Shown: positions 45,398-58,344, numbered from the stretch's first letter. The stretch is DNA of 64,000 nucleotides from Tuctoria greenei (GCA_036927565.1 JAYESD010000001.1:251935097-251999096), one strand, 5' to 3'. The notes: generated by a model not told the origin, from the sequence alone. Numbers and translations: made by a program.

Positions 45398-48176
45398 TGT
45401 GACGTCCGGTTCCGAAAACCGAACCAAGCTAACGCATATGTGTGCCCAGGATGTTCAACACACATACACGAGTGCGATCACAAAAGAGGATACAGAAAAT
45501 TACCACAGAACAAGATTAATTATCAAATTTTATTACACAAACCATATTATCCTCGAATACAACCTCTAATGAATATTAATGACAAGTTCAGCTAATGCAA
45601 CGAAAATAAACTAATTAAGCAACTAAGCAAACTAAGCAAAAGGGAATAGCGCAGCTCCAATAACACCATAGGCAAAGTTGATGGTAGACACGGACTAGAA
45701 CTCCGCATTATCACCATTAAACTAACAATCCTGACCTGCAACTATTGGGGGGGATTGCAAGAGTGGGTACATGTCGTACTCAACAAGTGTGGAAAGTATG
45801 ACATGTGGCTGATTCAAATGACGACAATAATAATGGCTAAGTGCTGAAAAGTACAGTAAAACATTTGAAAAAGCAATGTATCATATTTATATGAAGTAAA
45901 CCCATCATAAACCATGTAACCATCATAATACCAGTCCATAATTTACCATTGCCAATAACCATAATCAATGTCATAAACCATGATTCCATCCCATAACCAT
46001 AACCATAATCATAATATCAACCATAACCATTACCAAACCATAATCATCCTAAATCCCAATTTCCATCTAATCATGTAGGTCATCCAGGCGCTCATAACTG
46101 GGAGCACGGCTATCATGATAGTTTTTAACACTCTGCAGAGTTTGTACCACTTTACCCACGTGTTTGTGATTTCATCACCCGTCGGCGACTAAAGAACCTC
46201 CCTTATGCCAATTACACTTCCTTTGGTGTATGGCCAAGAGATCACAAAATAGCCTTTACAAAGGGATTACTAGTCTATTCAGACCCCACTGAGGTTTCAC
46301 CGGTGGTGATGCCTCCAACTGATCACATCTTCAACCAAGGGCCCCCTCTTGAGCCATTCGGATCCCAGGGTAGTCCCACCAATCATCAACAAACCCAATC
46401 CGACTACCCCTTCCCCGAGCATCCACAATGGTCCAAACAGCACTAGCAAAGCCCTAATTAATCAGCTACGCCGCACCCATACTTGGCCTCGTGGTGGCAC
46501 TGTAGTCCTGGCCTATTCTCACATGAACCGGTCGTTAGATCTAAAGCAAGCAAACCACCATAATATCCAACCCATCCACATACCAGGCTTGCTTAGATCA
46601 CCAATCGTATTGACCAGTTCACATTAACCAGAATATCATTTATGCATAATTAAATGTGTAGTGTTGTTTGTCATCCCAATTAATTAAGCGAAGCAAAAAG
46701 GTAAAAACCCTTCCCGACTCTCTACCATAAATTCCAAGTGACAAGGGTGGTTAAACAAATCTAGTAAACTTCCTACCATAGGATTCCCATCAAATTGACA
46801 CAAGCATGCAGTTTGCAAACAAAACATTTATTTTTAAAAACAGGATCAATATGCTTCAAGGACACTTGCCTTGCTCCGGCGGATAGGGTTACTCAAGCAC
46901 TTCGAAGTCTTGATTCTGGAAATCCTCGTACACGATCTCTTGAGCACTTCCCTCTACTCGTGATCACACATACAAGAAAATGCATACAAATCAACATGAT
47001 GCACACACATTAATCAACATGCGATGATATGCATGCATGCAAAGTTTAATTATTAATTAACTACAGTTGTTTATTAATTAGATGCAACTAGTTCATACGT
47101 GTTCATATGAGTTTACGGGGGTTTTAGAGTGGATTAATGCTGCTGAAAATAAAAAAACGATGCAACTACGATCAATTTATGTCTATTAGATTCAATATGG
47201 TCCCTAAAATTCGCATCGGGACATGGCCTACCGTAGATGCGATGGCTTCGATGACCGCGGGATGGGGACAATGCGTAGACGAAGTAGATGCGCAGGGTCC
47301 TCCGGCGGCACGATGACGGCGACGCGATGGCGACGACGATCTCCGACGGACGGCGACGCTCTCCTCCTTTTCTTCCTCTCCTTCCCCTCTTTTCCCTGGC
47401 AGCGCAACTCTCTGGTGCCTTTCTTTTCTGTTGCTGGCGGCGTGGCTTTTATCCTGGAGGCGGCGGTGCTTTTGCTGGGATCGGGGAAAAAACCTACGGA
47501 GACCCTGGTGTTTTATAGGCGCCGCTAGGGCGTACGCGTGCGCGAGTCTCGGGCGATTCGCGGGGCTGGCGGCGCGGGCGGATCGGTCGCGGCGGGGTGG
47601 GGCCCGGGGCGAGGTCGCGCTGGAGGCCGAGATTCGCGGGGCCAGGCGATTGCAGGAGGATCGGTGCGAGCGGGAGGCGTCGGGCGGGTGCGCTGCGCGG
47701 GAATCGCGTGGGAGGCGCGGGGATTCGGCGCGAGAGGGAGAGCGGGAGCGCTGCGTGCCGGGAGTGCGTGGGATGGGGCCCAGGGGGCGGTTGGCTGGCG
47801 CGTGGACGAGCGGGAGGCTCGGTCGGCGGGGGGGGCGCGTGGGTGCGTGGCCGGCTGGGCCGTTTGGCCTGGCCGGCGCTGGTTTTTTTTCTTCTTCTCC
47901 CTTTTTTTATATTATTATATTATTATTTATATTTTATTTATTTTATTTATCTTATTCATTTTATTTATTTATTTATTTTTATTTTTTATATGTGATTATT
48001 ATAATATATTTCATTATTTATATTTTATTCCCTAATACATGTTTTAGGCTATAATTATTATTTACTATTTCTTCTTTTTGCTGCACCATATATGTATGGT
48101 TTATCATTTTTTTCTATTAATACTTAATGCATGAACATGTATGCAATGCATGATGCGAAAATTTGAGGGTGTTACA
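45398..48176 (-). repeat. 5' LTR of the Tekay-like element
   Basis: Plus strand begins TGTGACGTCCGG and ends GAGGGTGTTACA. Homologous to 37698-40485 throughout. The minus-strand TATAAAAC is at 47510-47517. The G-run here is 7 (45747-45753). Confidence 0.9.
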
Positions 48177-48399
48177 CTTGCAAATAATAAAATAATACGG
48201 CAAGGTTGTTAATACTCCTGCTTACATTCTCAAATTAAAGAAGCATAACTGATTGCATATATCGTCACGTTGGGCTTCTGTTGATCTCGAGAAGCTTAAT
48301 ACTAGCATATAAATATAGTTTCGTGTTCCTTACTCCATGCTTCTCTTCCTTGCACAGATTGTTTGTACTCCTAAACATTTTTGTGCACAGCAAAACATC

Positions 48400-49480
48400 A
48401 ACAACTATTGATCCAGCCACGCCAATCAGATCAAAAGAAAAAGGACCAATCTGAATAATCTTGCTTGAATTATTGGATTAACATTTAACAAGACTCAAAT
48501 AGGTATCTGAAAGGGCAACAGCCTCATCATACTCCCCCCTTGGATCAAAGCCGCCTCTTGGCTTTGCGGGTGCATCAATTAATTTTCTCATATTTGCAGC
48601 AACTGTATTAATGTATTTGGATTTGAATTCAGCTCCTATAAAAGTATACTTTGCAAGCATCAGTTCATATGAAATATATTTCTTCTTCTCCTTCAAACTA
48701 ATAGGCATAGAGCCAATCTTCAATGAAGTATTTTGATCACTGCAACTTGTTTCATAGCCATGAACCTCAAGCATTGTAACATCTTTTGAACCACTGGCAG
48801 CATGCAAACGTACTGGAATAACTACATTATTCTTCTCCCCTTGGAGCACTGCCATCCTCTGCTTTGGGGTGTCTTTGGGTGCCCATTTCTCTTTTCGAAA
48901 CAGCAGGAAACTCTGTTGCATTGATAGCACTTTCCTTCCTCGGCTTCAGCACATGAGATATACCTTTATGCATGAATGAATAATTATTGGAACGGCCCCC
49001 ATGCGTTGCATCATGATCGAACTGCCATGGCCTCCCCAACACCAAATGGCAAGCACTCATCGGCGCCACATCGCAGTCTACACTATCAATATGGTTGCCA
49101 CTGCAAATTTTACTCTTGCTTTGTGAGTGATTCTCAGTGTACCACTTTTGATTCATCCACTGCATATAACGTGGAGTAGGCGGCCTCCATGTTGACAAAG
49201 ACAATGCATGTTCCACATCCGAACAAATAACATATTAGTGAAACTTCCACCATCAATAATTAATTTGCATGCCTTTTCTTTTATTTTTCATTCTGATTGG
49301 AAAATAGAACAGCATTGTACCTTCAAATTAGCAATGGTGCAATCACCTTGTACTTCTTGAGACATCAATGATAAACCATTTAAAGCATGATCAGAATCAT
49401 CAGTCATTGGTTTATTAGAAACCTCAATATGTTGTCTAGGTGTTAACAAAGACGTATCAATACTTGCAGCAGTAGAATCA
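48400..49480 (-). pseudogene. Tat/Athila-like Gypsy protease fragment (unit C)
   Basis: Same fragment as in units A and B. The frame 48827-49216 covers LSTWRPPTPRYMQW and LGRPWQFDHDATHGG, with a frame change after the Trp-Met-Asn motif. The IIDGGS active site is kept (about 49240-49260). Continues into 48478-48930, which I do not recognise. Confidence 0.7.
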
Positions 49481-49892
49481 TCTTGAGAACCTTTTTTTTT
49501 TCACAAACACATCAGAGACACCATTTTCAGCTACATTTTTTAATGCAATAGCACTCGCAAAACTGTTTTGAGATGTGGTCGATATATTAGTTTTAACAAT
49601 AGCACTAGCTGAATCCTTCTCACAGCTTCCAGCAGAAAATTCAATTTTTGAAGCAATATGAATATATAGTTTGAACTCTCTAGTGTTTTTTATTATTAGA
49701 TAAGCTTTCAGCATATTTGTAACATTTCATCTCTGTAAACTCTTGATGTGTCCAAGAAAGTAATAATCATAGAGGTAATTATTCGTGTTAGTATGCATTA
49801 GTAACTTTGTAACCATATGTGTTGTCTCTTAGATACATTGCCTTTATTGTCTTTTCACTATAACATTTTAATATTCCCAAATGATACTTGCT

Positions 49893-49911
49893 CCCCCCCC
49901 CCCCCCCCCCC
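49893..49911. repeat. Poly-C run (unit C)
   Basis: Nineteen C, the longest of the three homologous runs. Confidence 0.85.
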
Positions 49912-50089
49912 GGTTTGCTTACGTTCAAGTTGCTTTGAAATTATATTCCAGGATCTGTGATTCCATGTTTCTACATATATTTATCTTATATTAACTCAAC
50001 CACAATCAAATACCTTTTTTCATCTTATAAGTCATATTTAGGAAATTTACACTTTGCTTAGGCATTTCAGCTTCCTAAAGAAAAAACAT

Positions 50090-51060
50090 TTTTGCTTAAA
50101 AAAATTGCATTCTTACGGGATTCTTGCAACCTAATTCAAGTTGCTGGAACTTTTACCTCAGGTTCCACTTTTTTTATTTATGAAACCTTGTGTGTGTTTG
50201 CGCGCGCGTGCCTGTGTTTGTGTTTGTGTGTGTGTGTGTGTAAGCGCGGAGCGCGCGTGTGTGTGTGTCATGTGCTGAATATGTAAAAAATATGCTCATT
50301 TGTATTAGGAGCTCAAAGTGGCAAAAGTTATAAGTCAGCTTCAGGTATTTTCTAAACTGCTTTTGTTGTGTGATAGTTTCCTCATGAAACAAGGATAACA
50401 TACAAGCGTCATTATACTTGTTCATGTAATGTTATACTTAACAAAAGGAAAGATTTGTCAAAGTGGTGTATCTCTCATGGTGGTTACCACTGAGAAGTTG
50501 TTGAAACATGGAAATCTGAATTTCGCACATCTTCTACTACAAAGAGGTTATCTTTGTTGTACCTTGCAAATAATGTTATGCAGAATGCCACAAAGAAAAT
50601 AGTGGATACATAATGAACTCATGAGAGTCATCCCTGCTGCCCACAATGAAGTTTTCAACAACGGTGATGATTATGGACGGAAGGTTGTAAAATGGCTGGT
50701 ATGTATGTTATATTCATATGTGTATTCGTTGAAGTAGTTACACTATTATCATGTACAAACATTAGCGATGTATTAAAACATTGTTTCTTTAACATCACAA
50801 TCTTTGGACATCTAGATACTAAGAAAATGGTAAAATGCTGAACATCAGAATATATGTGAAGCTGACTTATTACCTTTGCCAGTTTGATCTCCTAATGCAA
50901 ATTAGCATATTTTTTAGATAATAAGAACATCACGGACACACACACACACACACACACACACGCTCGCACGCACAAGCATGCATGCACTCCAACACACACA
51001 GTTTCATATATAGAATAATGGAATGTGAGGTAAAAGTTCCAACAACTGAATCAACACCAG
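50090..51060. repeat. Hairpin-forming inverted repeat around the CID fragment (unit C)
   Basis: Arms are about 50090-50355 and 50790-51060, with GT/CA microsatellites at 50186-50245 and 50937-50961. The loop holds the CID fragment. Confidence 0.72.
50449..50698 (+). pseudogene. Captured CID gene fragment, copy C
   Basis: CID core as in units A and B. It has the same TGA as unit B at the Arg codon before VVETW, but keeps Tyr in LLYLANNVMQN. The frameshift before RVIPAAH is shared with all copies. GTATGT follows at 50699. Confidence 0.74.
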
Positions 51061-51162
51061 AATCCACTTAGAAATTGTTTCCTACCTTAGCCAAATAATC
51101 ACTGATTGCCAAGTCCTATTGTATCCTTCCTAAAGAAGGCTAACAATAGTCAAATCTAAGTT

Positions 51163-52350
51163 CAAGAAACGAGTGAAAGGCCGTTGGCCTTATAACCATC
51201 GGTTTCCTTCTATTGCTGACGTACATACTTTATAACCGTTGGTGAACCGTCGGTTTAAGCCGACGCTCTTGATTCAACGTTTTTAAGTCATAAAATTGTC
51301 AGTCCCGGCACATTTAACTCTTAATTAAATTCGTCAGTTTCAGATGCCGATATATTTAATCTTTATAACCATCAGCCTAATACTAACACATTTTATTTCT
51401 GTACAGCTGTTGGCCTTGGGGCTCATCGGCAGCTTTATTGGCATAAAACCGTCAGCTGTCTATCTCACTTGACACCTTTAACCAATACATTTTCATTTGT
51501 TTAACCGCACCTCAAGTAACTCATGCTCATTCATTGGATTCCTCTGGAGCTTGCTACCATGTTTTTATTTTTTTAACCGTTAATTCTTACTCACTCATTG
51601 GATTGAGAGATCGTCAACACTTTTTTTATTTTTTTAATGTGAAGCTTACCGGACGGCTAGCGCGGCCCTGACTCATTGGCGAAGGGGATGAGGAGACGTC
51701 AAAGTTGACCCACGCCAACCCATCCACACTGTTGGGAATCACCGTACCGGTAAGGGAGCACATGAGCTACGTTGACTCATAGCGGTCGTTGAGAGTTGAG
51801 ACGAGGAGGCAGCCGCCGCGGGTGTCAAGGACGGAGTCTGTAGAGGACCCCTCAGGCATCGGCAAAGAAGGCGCTGGCCTGGTGGGTTGTAGCAGTGTTG
51901 AGCTCCGATCCGGTAACAGCGGGTGGATTGAAATGAACTGCAAACGTCCAAGCGCCTCAGTGGTGAGGTAGACTCAGAGGATGCACAACGCGGGTGGCGT
52001 GCTTGGAACGGTGGAGGAAGACCGGGCCGGAGGCATGGAGGTACCAGTAATGGCAAACGAGGGCGCCCTAGAGGAGGCTGGTGGGGAGGCCGACACAGAG
52101 CAGGATCTTCTGCAGGAGGTCATCGTCGCCAAGGACCAACCAAGCGGAGGTCTCTGCCACCAAGGAAGCAGGATCTCCCGCAGGACCAAGGAAGCATGAT
52201 CTCCCGCAGGAGGTTCTCCATTCTGGTGGTGTGTGACGGTGGCTGGTGGTGTGCGGCTGGAAGTGGGCAAGTGTGGGGTGGCGCGGTTTAAGTAGTGTGC
52301 GGTTAGGTTTCGCAGTTTGCAAGTAGTGGGAATATAAAAAAGAGGGACTG
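51163..52350. mobile_element. CACTA transposon with F-box fragment, copy C, both ends lost
   Basis: Homologous to 29925-31130. The terminal CACTAC is missing: 'aagttc' joins directly to 'aagaaacgag'. The right third is replaced by the Gypsy LTR at 52351. It can no longer be mobilised by CACTA transposase. Confidence 0.8.
51640..52230 (-). pseudogene. F-box protein gene fragment, copy C
   Basis: Same remnant as A and B. The frame 51739-52056 preserves FQARHPRCASSESTSPL after the F-box helix region. It shares the 26-bp tandem duplication with B (52160-52185 / 52186-52211). Confidence 0.66.
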
Positions 52351-55300
52351 TGTGTAAAACCCCACTTTTATGGCATGTTAAGTTCATATGGGTTTTGTGA
52401 TCAACTATTTTAGATATCCAATATAATGGTGCACATGAACTATGCCATCCAAAACTTTTCTTGCACTCATTGTTAAATTCTTTTAACATGGGTATTGGAC
52501 TTCACCATGAATCCAAGTTATATCCTATTCACCCTGTTTAAGAATAAGAATTTTTGGATAAGATTTAGTAAGCAATGCAAAATGAAGCCCTAATAAGCTC
52601 TAACCCAAATATTCAAATTAAGGGCTCTAAATTTTTCCATGAGCTCCTAAATTCCTCTATAGCATGCTTACAAATTTTCAAGATTTTAGAAACTCATCTA
52701 CTATTTTTTTTGAGGTGCCTGGTGAATTTGAATCAAATTCAAATCTGAATTTTTAATTCTTCTCCAACTTCTTTAAACATAAGATTTGAGTTCACCATTG
52801 TGTTCAGAATAATTCATTTGCCATCTCCACAAAATTTCATGATTTTTGGAGTTGATCTTCTATTTTTAAATGAATTTAGTAACTGAACTGTGGGGAGTAT
52901 CACTGGACAGTGGGCCCCACATGTCAGCTCCTCTTTGAATGGATCAGCTCGATCCCGCCATCTCTGTACCGACGCACCTCCGCTCGACACCGCGCGCGCA
53001 TGCAGCTCCAGCGAGCTGCCTGCCTGCTCGCCGCGGCCCTATAAAAGGCCGGCCGAAGCTCCCTTCACTCCTCATCCCCGATCGCAGCTCCACTGCCTCG
53101 CGACTCTTCTTCCGCCGCGCGCCATCGCCGCCGCTCTCCACTGCTCCGCGGTGTGCCACCGTTCCGCGCCGTTTCAAGCCAAGCTCCAAAGAGCAAAAGG
53201 TGCGCCTGATCAAACTCTAGCTCATGGTACAAACCATTTCCCTTATCGTTGAAGCTTGAGAGAGTTATTGTTCGTTTCCCCTACGGCCGAAAGTAGATAA
53301 CTAGCTAGGTTTTCACGTCGATTCCTTTTCTGCAAGTAATCATCCTTTGCAATTGCCTAGAGATAGTTTCTATAGACCCTAGCGCTCCTGTCTGAGCAAG
53401 AACCATTAAGAATCATCGAGCAACGGCTCTGAATTTCGAGTTTTGCTCGCCGCCGGTGAGAAAACCTCGGTTCACCGTCAAACTCGTGATTCCCGGCAAC
53501 TCACTCCCCTTCTACGCCCGGGTCCTTGAACTCCATCATCCCATAAAGGTTTTGGAGAAATTCCCAAGTGATTTGAGCTACGCTAGAGCGAGTTCTATGT
53601 TGCCCGAGCGCTCATCGCCGCTGCCGCCGTCGCACGACCTTTTCCGGCGAGCTTCAGGACCCACTGACCTCACCATCGTGCTCAGCAACCCCAAAAACCC
53701 CCGGGCGGCAAGTTTCCGCGAGTCTGGTCCGTTGGTTTAGCCGGCGGCGAGCTCGCCGGCGAGCCACCGCCGCGGGTGCTGTTCCGCGCGAGCACCGGCC
53801 CGAGGTAGACGATGACCCCATCGGGTCCCACCTGCCATTCACTGCGGGATCACGGTGCGGCTGAGATCTAGTGTGGCTACGCGCTTTAATTCTGTGGACC
53901 CCGGTGCTGCCTCAACCAGAATGTGCCACGTGGTCTTTGGGATATATTTAATTCCAGAAATTTGTCCAAACTTCTAAATTGAATATCTATCTGTAGAATA
54001 CTCCAAATTCATTCAAACAAATTTTGTTTGAAAGCCCTTGAGCTCTAGTTTCGCTCAGTACCAATTAGGCTCTGTGAAAATCAATATTTAATTCTGTAGA
54101 AATTAATCTTTCCCAAGTAAAATGCAATTTTTTCCAGATGAAGTACTCCCTGGAAAAATCCCCAAAATTCACATAACAATTATTGTCCTACTCTTGACTA
54201 CCAGCAAAAATTTGGGAGCCATTGCACCTGTTTTAACCTCTGTATAATTCAATTATCTTTTTCAGTTATTGAATTTCACAGATATGCAGATGCTTTATTA
54301 TGCCCCAAATTTGGACTGAATCTTCCACTAGTCACACCTTAGCTCCTGTAAAAATCTTGGATTTAATGGACCTCATATTCTAGTCTTAATTCAATTTCAA
54401 ACTGAATATTGACTAAATGCTCAAAAGTTCAATTACAAGACAATTCCAGAAATTCTTGTCAACTTAGAAACTCAATAAATTCTTCATCAAAGCTTAGAAA
54501 TTTATGAAACCACTTTTGCTAGGACCAGGACAATTTTCTCTATCTTGATTATCAACTGATGGCTATATTCAAGCTACAGTTTCATCTCTAAAAATTTTTT
54601 TGGAAGTTATTTGCTTGCCATAATCTTAGAGACCACACTCTACTTTGATCATCTCCTGATCTTTGCAAGAACTTCTATAGTATTCCCTAAATACCTAATT
54701 CAACATTCCCAAGCCAAATAACTAATTATCCTATAATGGTCACCATAAATCAAAATCATGGTCTTGATATTAAATATTTTCAAAGTCATTCATACCGTAT
54801 TTTATGCATATCGTATAGTAACCGAAGTCGAGGAGGAGTCAGAGGCCTTGGAAGAGCATCTTCCAATTTCTATCTCAGAACCTGACCTGCAACATGGCAA
54901 GCCACAGTTTGCATTTAAGTCGTTTATAAACTTTTGCTTTATCACTATGATGAGTAGTATATGAATTGTGCATTACGTTTAGGGTGAATGATACTCCACA
55001 TGCATGACCAAAAATCCCAGGGTTTATTTGGCACGAGTTACAGTTTGACCTGTAGTAACTGCTTTGCTAATGCATAGGGAATCCGGTAGAAGTCGAGTAG
55101 TTGGAATCTACTCGCGAGAGATGTATCTCACAGGATTGGTTGAAAAGAAAATGGCTTAATATAATGAAATTGAGACCGGGCAGGGAATGGATAGGAGGCG
55201 GCGAGAATTGAGTCTCGGTCGCATAGCCCTGCCTGTGTCGATTAAGGCCCGTCCGTATGCAGCCCCTTCGGACAAGCTTGAATTGTACTGGCAATATAAT

Positions 55301-56363
55301 GGACATATAGAATCCAATAAACTGATGTAACTTGATAACTGGGATGTTGAGACCCATTAACTCACCATCGATAGGGGTGGGTTGAGGACAGTAAGGTGTA
55401 AATCGGTCGGCGGACACATGAGGTGTCCCGTGCGGAGACCTTCTGTTTGCGGAGGTGAGACGGGCTCAGCATTTGAGTTTCTTGTGAAAGGTGGCCATAT
55501 ACGCCTAGTACTGAAGTGTTATGTAGGTACAGGTGTGCTCGCTGACACTTCCGAACGACGTATGTGTCGTGTTGTCCGGGTGTGTCCTGATTGCAATCAC
55601 TGTCCCTCGCAGTAATAGAGTACCACTTGTTCACTGAGCGGTGACGTAGTAAATACTAAAGAAGTCAAAAAAAAATCATATGGTATTGAATTATAATTAC
55701 TTTGCAACCTTGTTTGGTTTAGAGATAGTATAACTAAAAATTTTCAATTTCCCCATACTTTAGCTGTAATAGCATTATGTGCTTTGGGCATGTCATATCA
55801 TCGGTAAAGCGTTTCTTGTTTGATTGTGGAGCCCATGATGTGCCGTGCTCAGAGAATGTCATTTGCTACTTAAAACTTGATTATAAGGATCCACTTGTAG
55901 GCGAGTCATTTATGCTATTCCTTACCTATGTTTAGTGTCCCCTTGCATCTGTCTAGTGAGACAGTTAAGTCTTGCTGAGCCTTATGCTCACGTTTGCAGT
56001 TAACGAGTTTTTGCAGGTTACTCTGTTGAGGATGGGTTTGACGATGAGGCAACACCCCCTCCAGGGTGTACAGCCGAGTGGGAACCCTGCACGCCGCCAT
56101 AGTTTGCGTGTTGCTAGTGCAAAGTATCCCAGGCATGGATAACTTTGCTTTTGCATAGCTAGTGCCGAGAGCGTAGCTATGATATATATATATATATATA
56201 TATATATTTCTTTTCCTATAGTATTGTAAAAACTTCCGCTGTGTTTTAAATAAAAGACTTGGTTTTGTACTTTATTCTGGTTCTATTCTTGTATACTGTT
56301 GGGTGTCGCATCGCACGACACCACCCAATGAGATCCTCAGATGTGTGGATTCCGGTCCCCACA
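52351..56363 (+). repeat. 5' LTR (about 4.0 kb) of the second chromovirus
   Basis: The start is placed at TGTGTAAAACCCCAC, where unit C homology stops. The end is GGTCCCCACA, just before the PBS. TGTG/CACA ends support this choice, but a start at 52353 is equally possible. A GC-rich core (52900-53850) holds the TATA box. AATAAA is at 56247-56252 and a (TA)n tract is at 56181-56208. No convincing gene is inside. The small frame at 54758-54964 has an acidic stretch of unknown meaning. Confidence 0.75.
53040..53047 (+). promoter_or_regulatory. TATA box in the ~4 kb LTR
   Basis: TATAAAAG within 'gccctataaaaggccgg', followed by a GC/CT-rich sequence resembling a plant 5' UTR. Confidence 0.6.
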
Positions 56364-56367
56364 GACA

Positions 56368-56379
56368 TGGTATCAGAGC
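56368..56379 (+). other. Primer binding site of the second chromovirus
   Basis: TGGTATCAGAGC, a perfect match to the usual initiator Met-tRNA PBS, four bases after the LTR end. Confidence 0.88.
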
Positions 56380-58344
56380 ATCTTTGGGAACAGTGTACCT
56401 GAAAGGAACATATTTTATAAAATTAGGAACTTGAGTGAGGAATTAGTTATATGCCTTTATAAGGAGTATTACTAGTATAAGTTATAAAGGTGGTAAACTA
56501 ACTATGTGTTATTATATTCTGTAACGACGCTCCGACATCAGGTAAGAGGTAAGGTACGCCACCGAGAGCGGATCAATCTCGGTAAGCTCCGCATACGAGA
56601 GGTGGTATGTGAAATTTCCGTGGCTTGGCACGGAAAGTCAATATGAGTCTTTGAAACTTTCCATGTTTCTGAGAACATATGACACGCGGTACCCCAGCGT
56701 GGCACAAAGTTAGAGGAAAACCCCGTCGGGTGGTATGTGACCCGATAGTGTGTTCTCATATCTATGAGAACATGCGAACACGTATGCCCGAGCGTGTATA
56801 AGCCGGATCGTACGGGAGTCTTTGCTGTACAGACGTATTTACAGCCATGTACCTCGAGGCATGACCTCGCTCGAGGGCAACTCACTCCAGAGTCGTATGC
56901 TTTTACTTTCAAATATAATTGTATATTGCGGTTACCTGTTCTGTTTCCCTACCGCCGTACGGCGTGCCCGTGCCAGGGGATTGTTTGTTTTCTACAGGGA
57001 CACTAATTTCGGTAGAGGACCGTGTAGAAACCGTTTGCGAGAGAACGATATAGGAACCACCTATAGACGTAACCGGATGTACCGGATAGAATTTCCTTTC
57101 GTGAGGCACGTAGTACCGTCAGTATCAAACATGATACTAGACCCTCCCCACCGACAGAATGGTTGCATTGTGTTTTGAGAAAGTCCGATTATCAGATGCT
57201 GGTAATTTCGGGCTCATAAAAAGAAACTCCAACTTGGTAAGGTAGATAGAACCAAAATTATTGTTTTCTGGTTGAAGTGGCTCAACTTCGCCAGGCTTTA
57301 ATCTTGGTTAGCAATTAGATAACATAAGAGTATCCTACATAGATGGAAAGCTCGTGAAGACCTCTCCAACTTTCCTGTTGACCATAAAGACAGAAAAGTT
57401 TGTTAATCTGTTAAAAACTGGGGTTTACTGTAATTACTCCATATGAACCCACCTTTGTACCCGTTTCTGTATTCTTGCCATAACTCACTGTAGAAAAGTC
57501 CACTGCCTTATTGGAATATATGTTTGAGAAGGGTAGGCGGAGATTTACGAGTTTGTTATGGGAAGTCTTTCCTGATTTTAATTGGAGTTTAACCAAATTG
57601 GGAAGTCAGCACAGTGAACTGCATGACTGCTGATGCAAACCAGTCAGTTTTACTGTTAAGTTTGGATAGTTATAACTCCTAATCCAGAACAGTGATATGG
57701 TTACACATATACATCTCTGGAAATCTTAGGAAGTCATCTATAAACTTTATTTATCGCTCCTGACCTGGATCTAGGTATAGTTATGCCTAATTCCATTTGT
57801 CGCAAATTTGGTTCCTGCAGTCCAGAACTTGGAACAGTTTGCACATAATTGTGAATTGATGCATAATACCTACATGAAAAGGTTTTCGTGGTGGAACTTC
57901 TTTAGTTCTGGATTGTTAAACACGATGTTGCTCAATGTTTATTTTGACATTACCTCAATATCTTATCATGATAAACCTGTATAGATTATGGAGATAAGCC
58001 CATATACAGGAGAGGTTTCTGTCAAAATTTTCAGAACCCTTGAGTCAACTCAAAACCGGTATAGATTGTTCATACTAGTTCAACAGTAGCTGTATGAGTA
58101 CAATCTGGAAAGGTTTTGAAGTGTACTACAACTTTTGTATTCAACTTAAATTTTAGTTCTGACTTCTTCTGTATGAAACTTACGGGTTAATGCAGACAGG
58201 TCGGCTGGAACGGAACTGTGATCACTTCCAGTTTGCAGCTTTCTTGGATCATTTGATAATGGATAGTTTCTTGGATCCAAAATTATCAGTGATTAAGTTG
58301 AATACTTATACTGTATATTGATATCCTGGTATGCTTGTCCACAG
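56380..58344 (+). other. Leader between PBS and first ORF
   Basis: Nearly 2 kb without a credible ORF. The frames around 56538-57178 overlap on both strands and show no domain. The leader ends in 'cttgtccacag', a splice-acceptor-like sequence directly before the ATG at 58345. Confidence 0.5.

Larger units (their letters stand above)
37698..48176 (-). mobile_element. Tekay/Del-like chromovirus (Ty3-Gypsy) LTR retrotransposon
   Basis: A 10.5 kb element on the minus strand. LTRs are 37698-40485 (3') and 45398-48176 (5'), TG...CA ends, TSD CTTGC. Domain order gag, protease, RT, RNase H, integrase, then a chromodomain-like tail places it among chromoviruses. LTRs differ at scattered sites and by G-run length (16 versus 7), so it is younger than the DNA around it but not brand new. 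Confidence 0.93.
36395..52350. repeat. Composite duplicated unit, copy C (interrupted and truncated)
   Basis: It begins at a point equal to 13783 of unit A. It is split at 37697/48177 by a Gypsy insertion and ends at 52350 where the next Gypsy LTR starts. It therefore keeps the Gypsy protease, CID and CACTA/F-box parts but lacks the CACTA right end, the right arm and the Copia LTR-gag. Confidence 0.87.

Noticed and set aside
53456..53740. Open frame after the TATA box in the ~4 kb LTR, and neighbours 52890-53252
   Set aside because: High GC with no domain. More likely leader sequence, although a small upstream ORF cannot be excluded.
54758..54964. Short frame with acidic stretch in the LTR
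   Set aside because: 68 codons, no homology seen, and AT-rich surroundings. Possibly a relic of an older coding segment, but unsupported.
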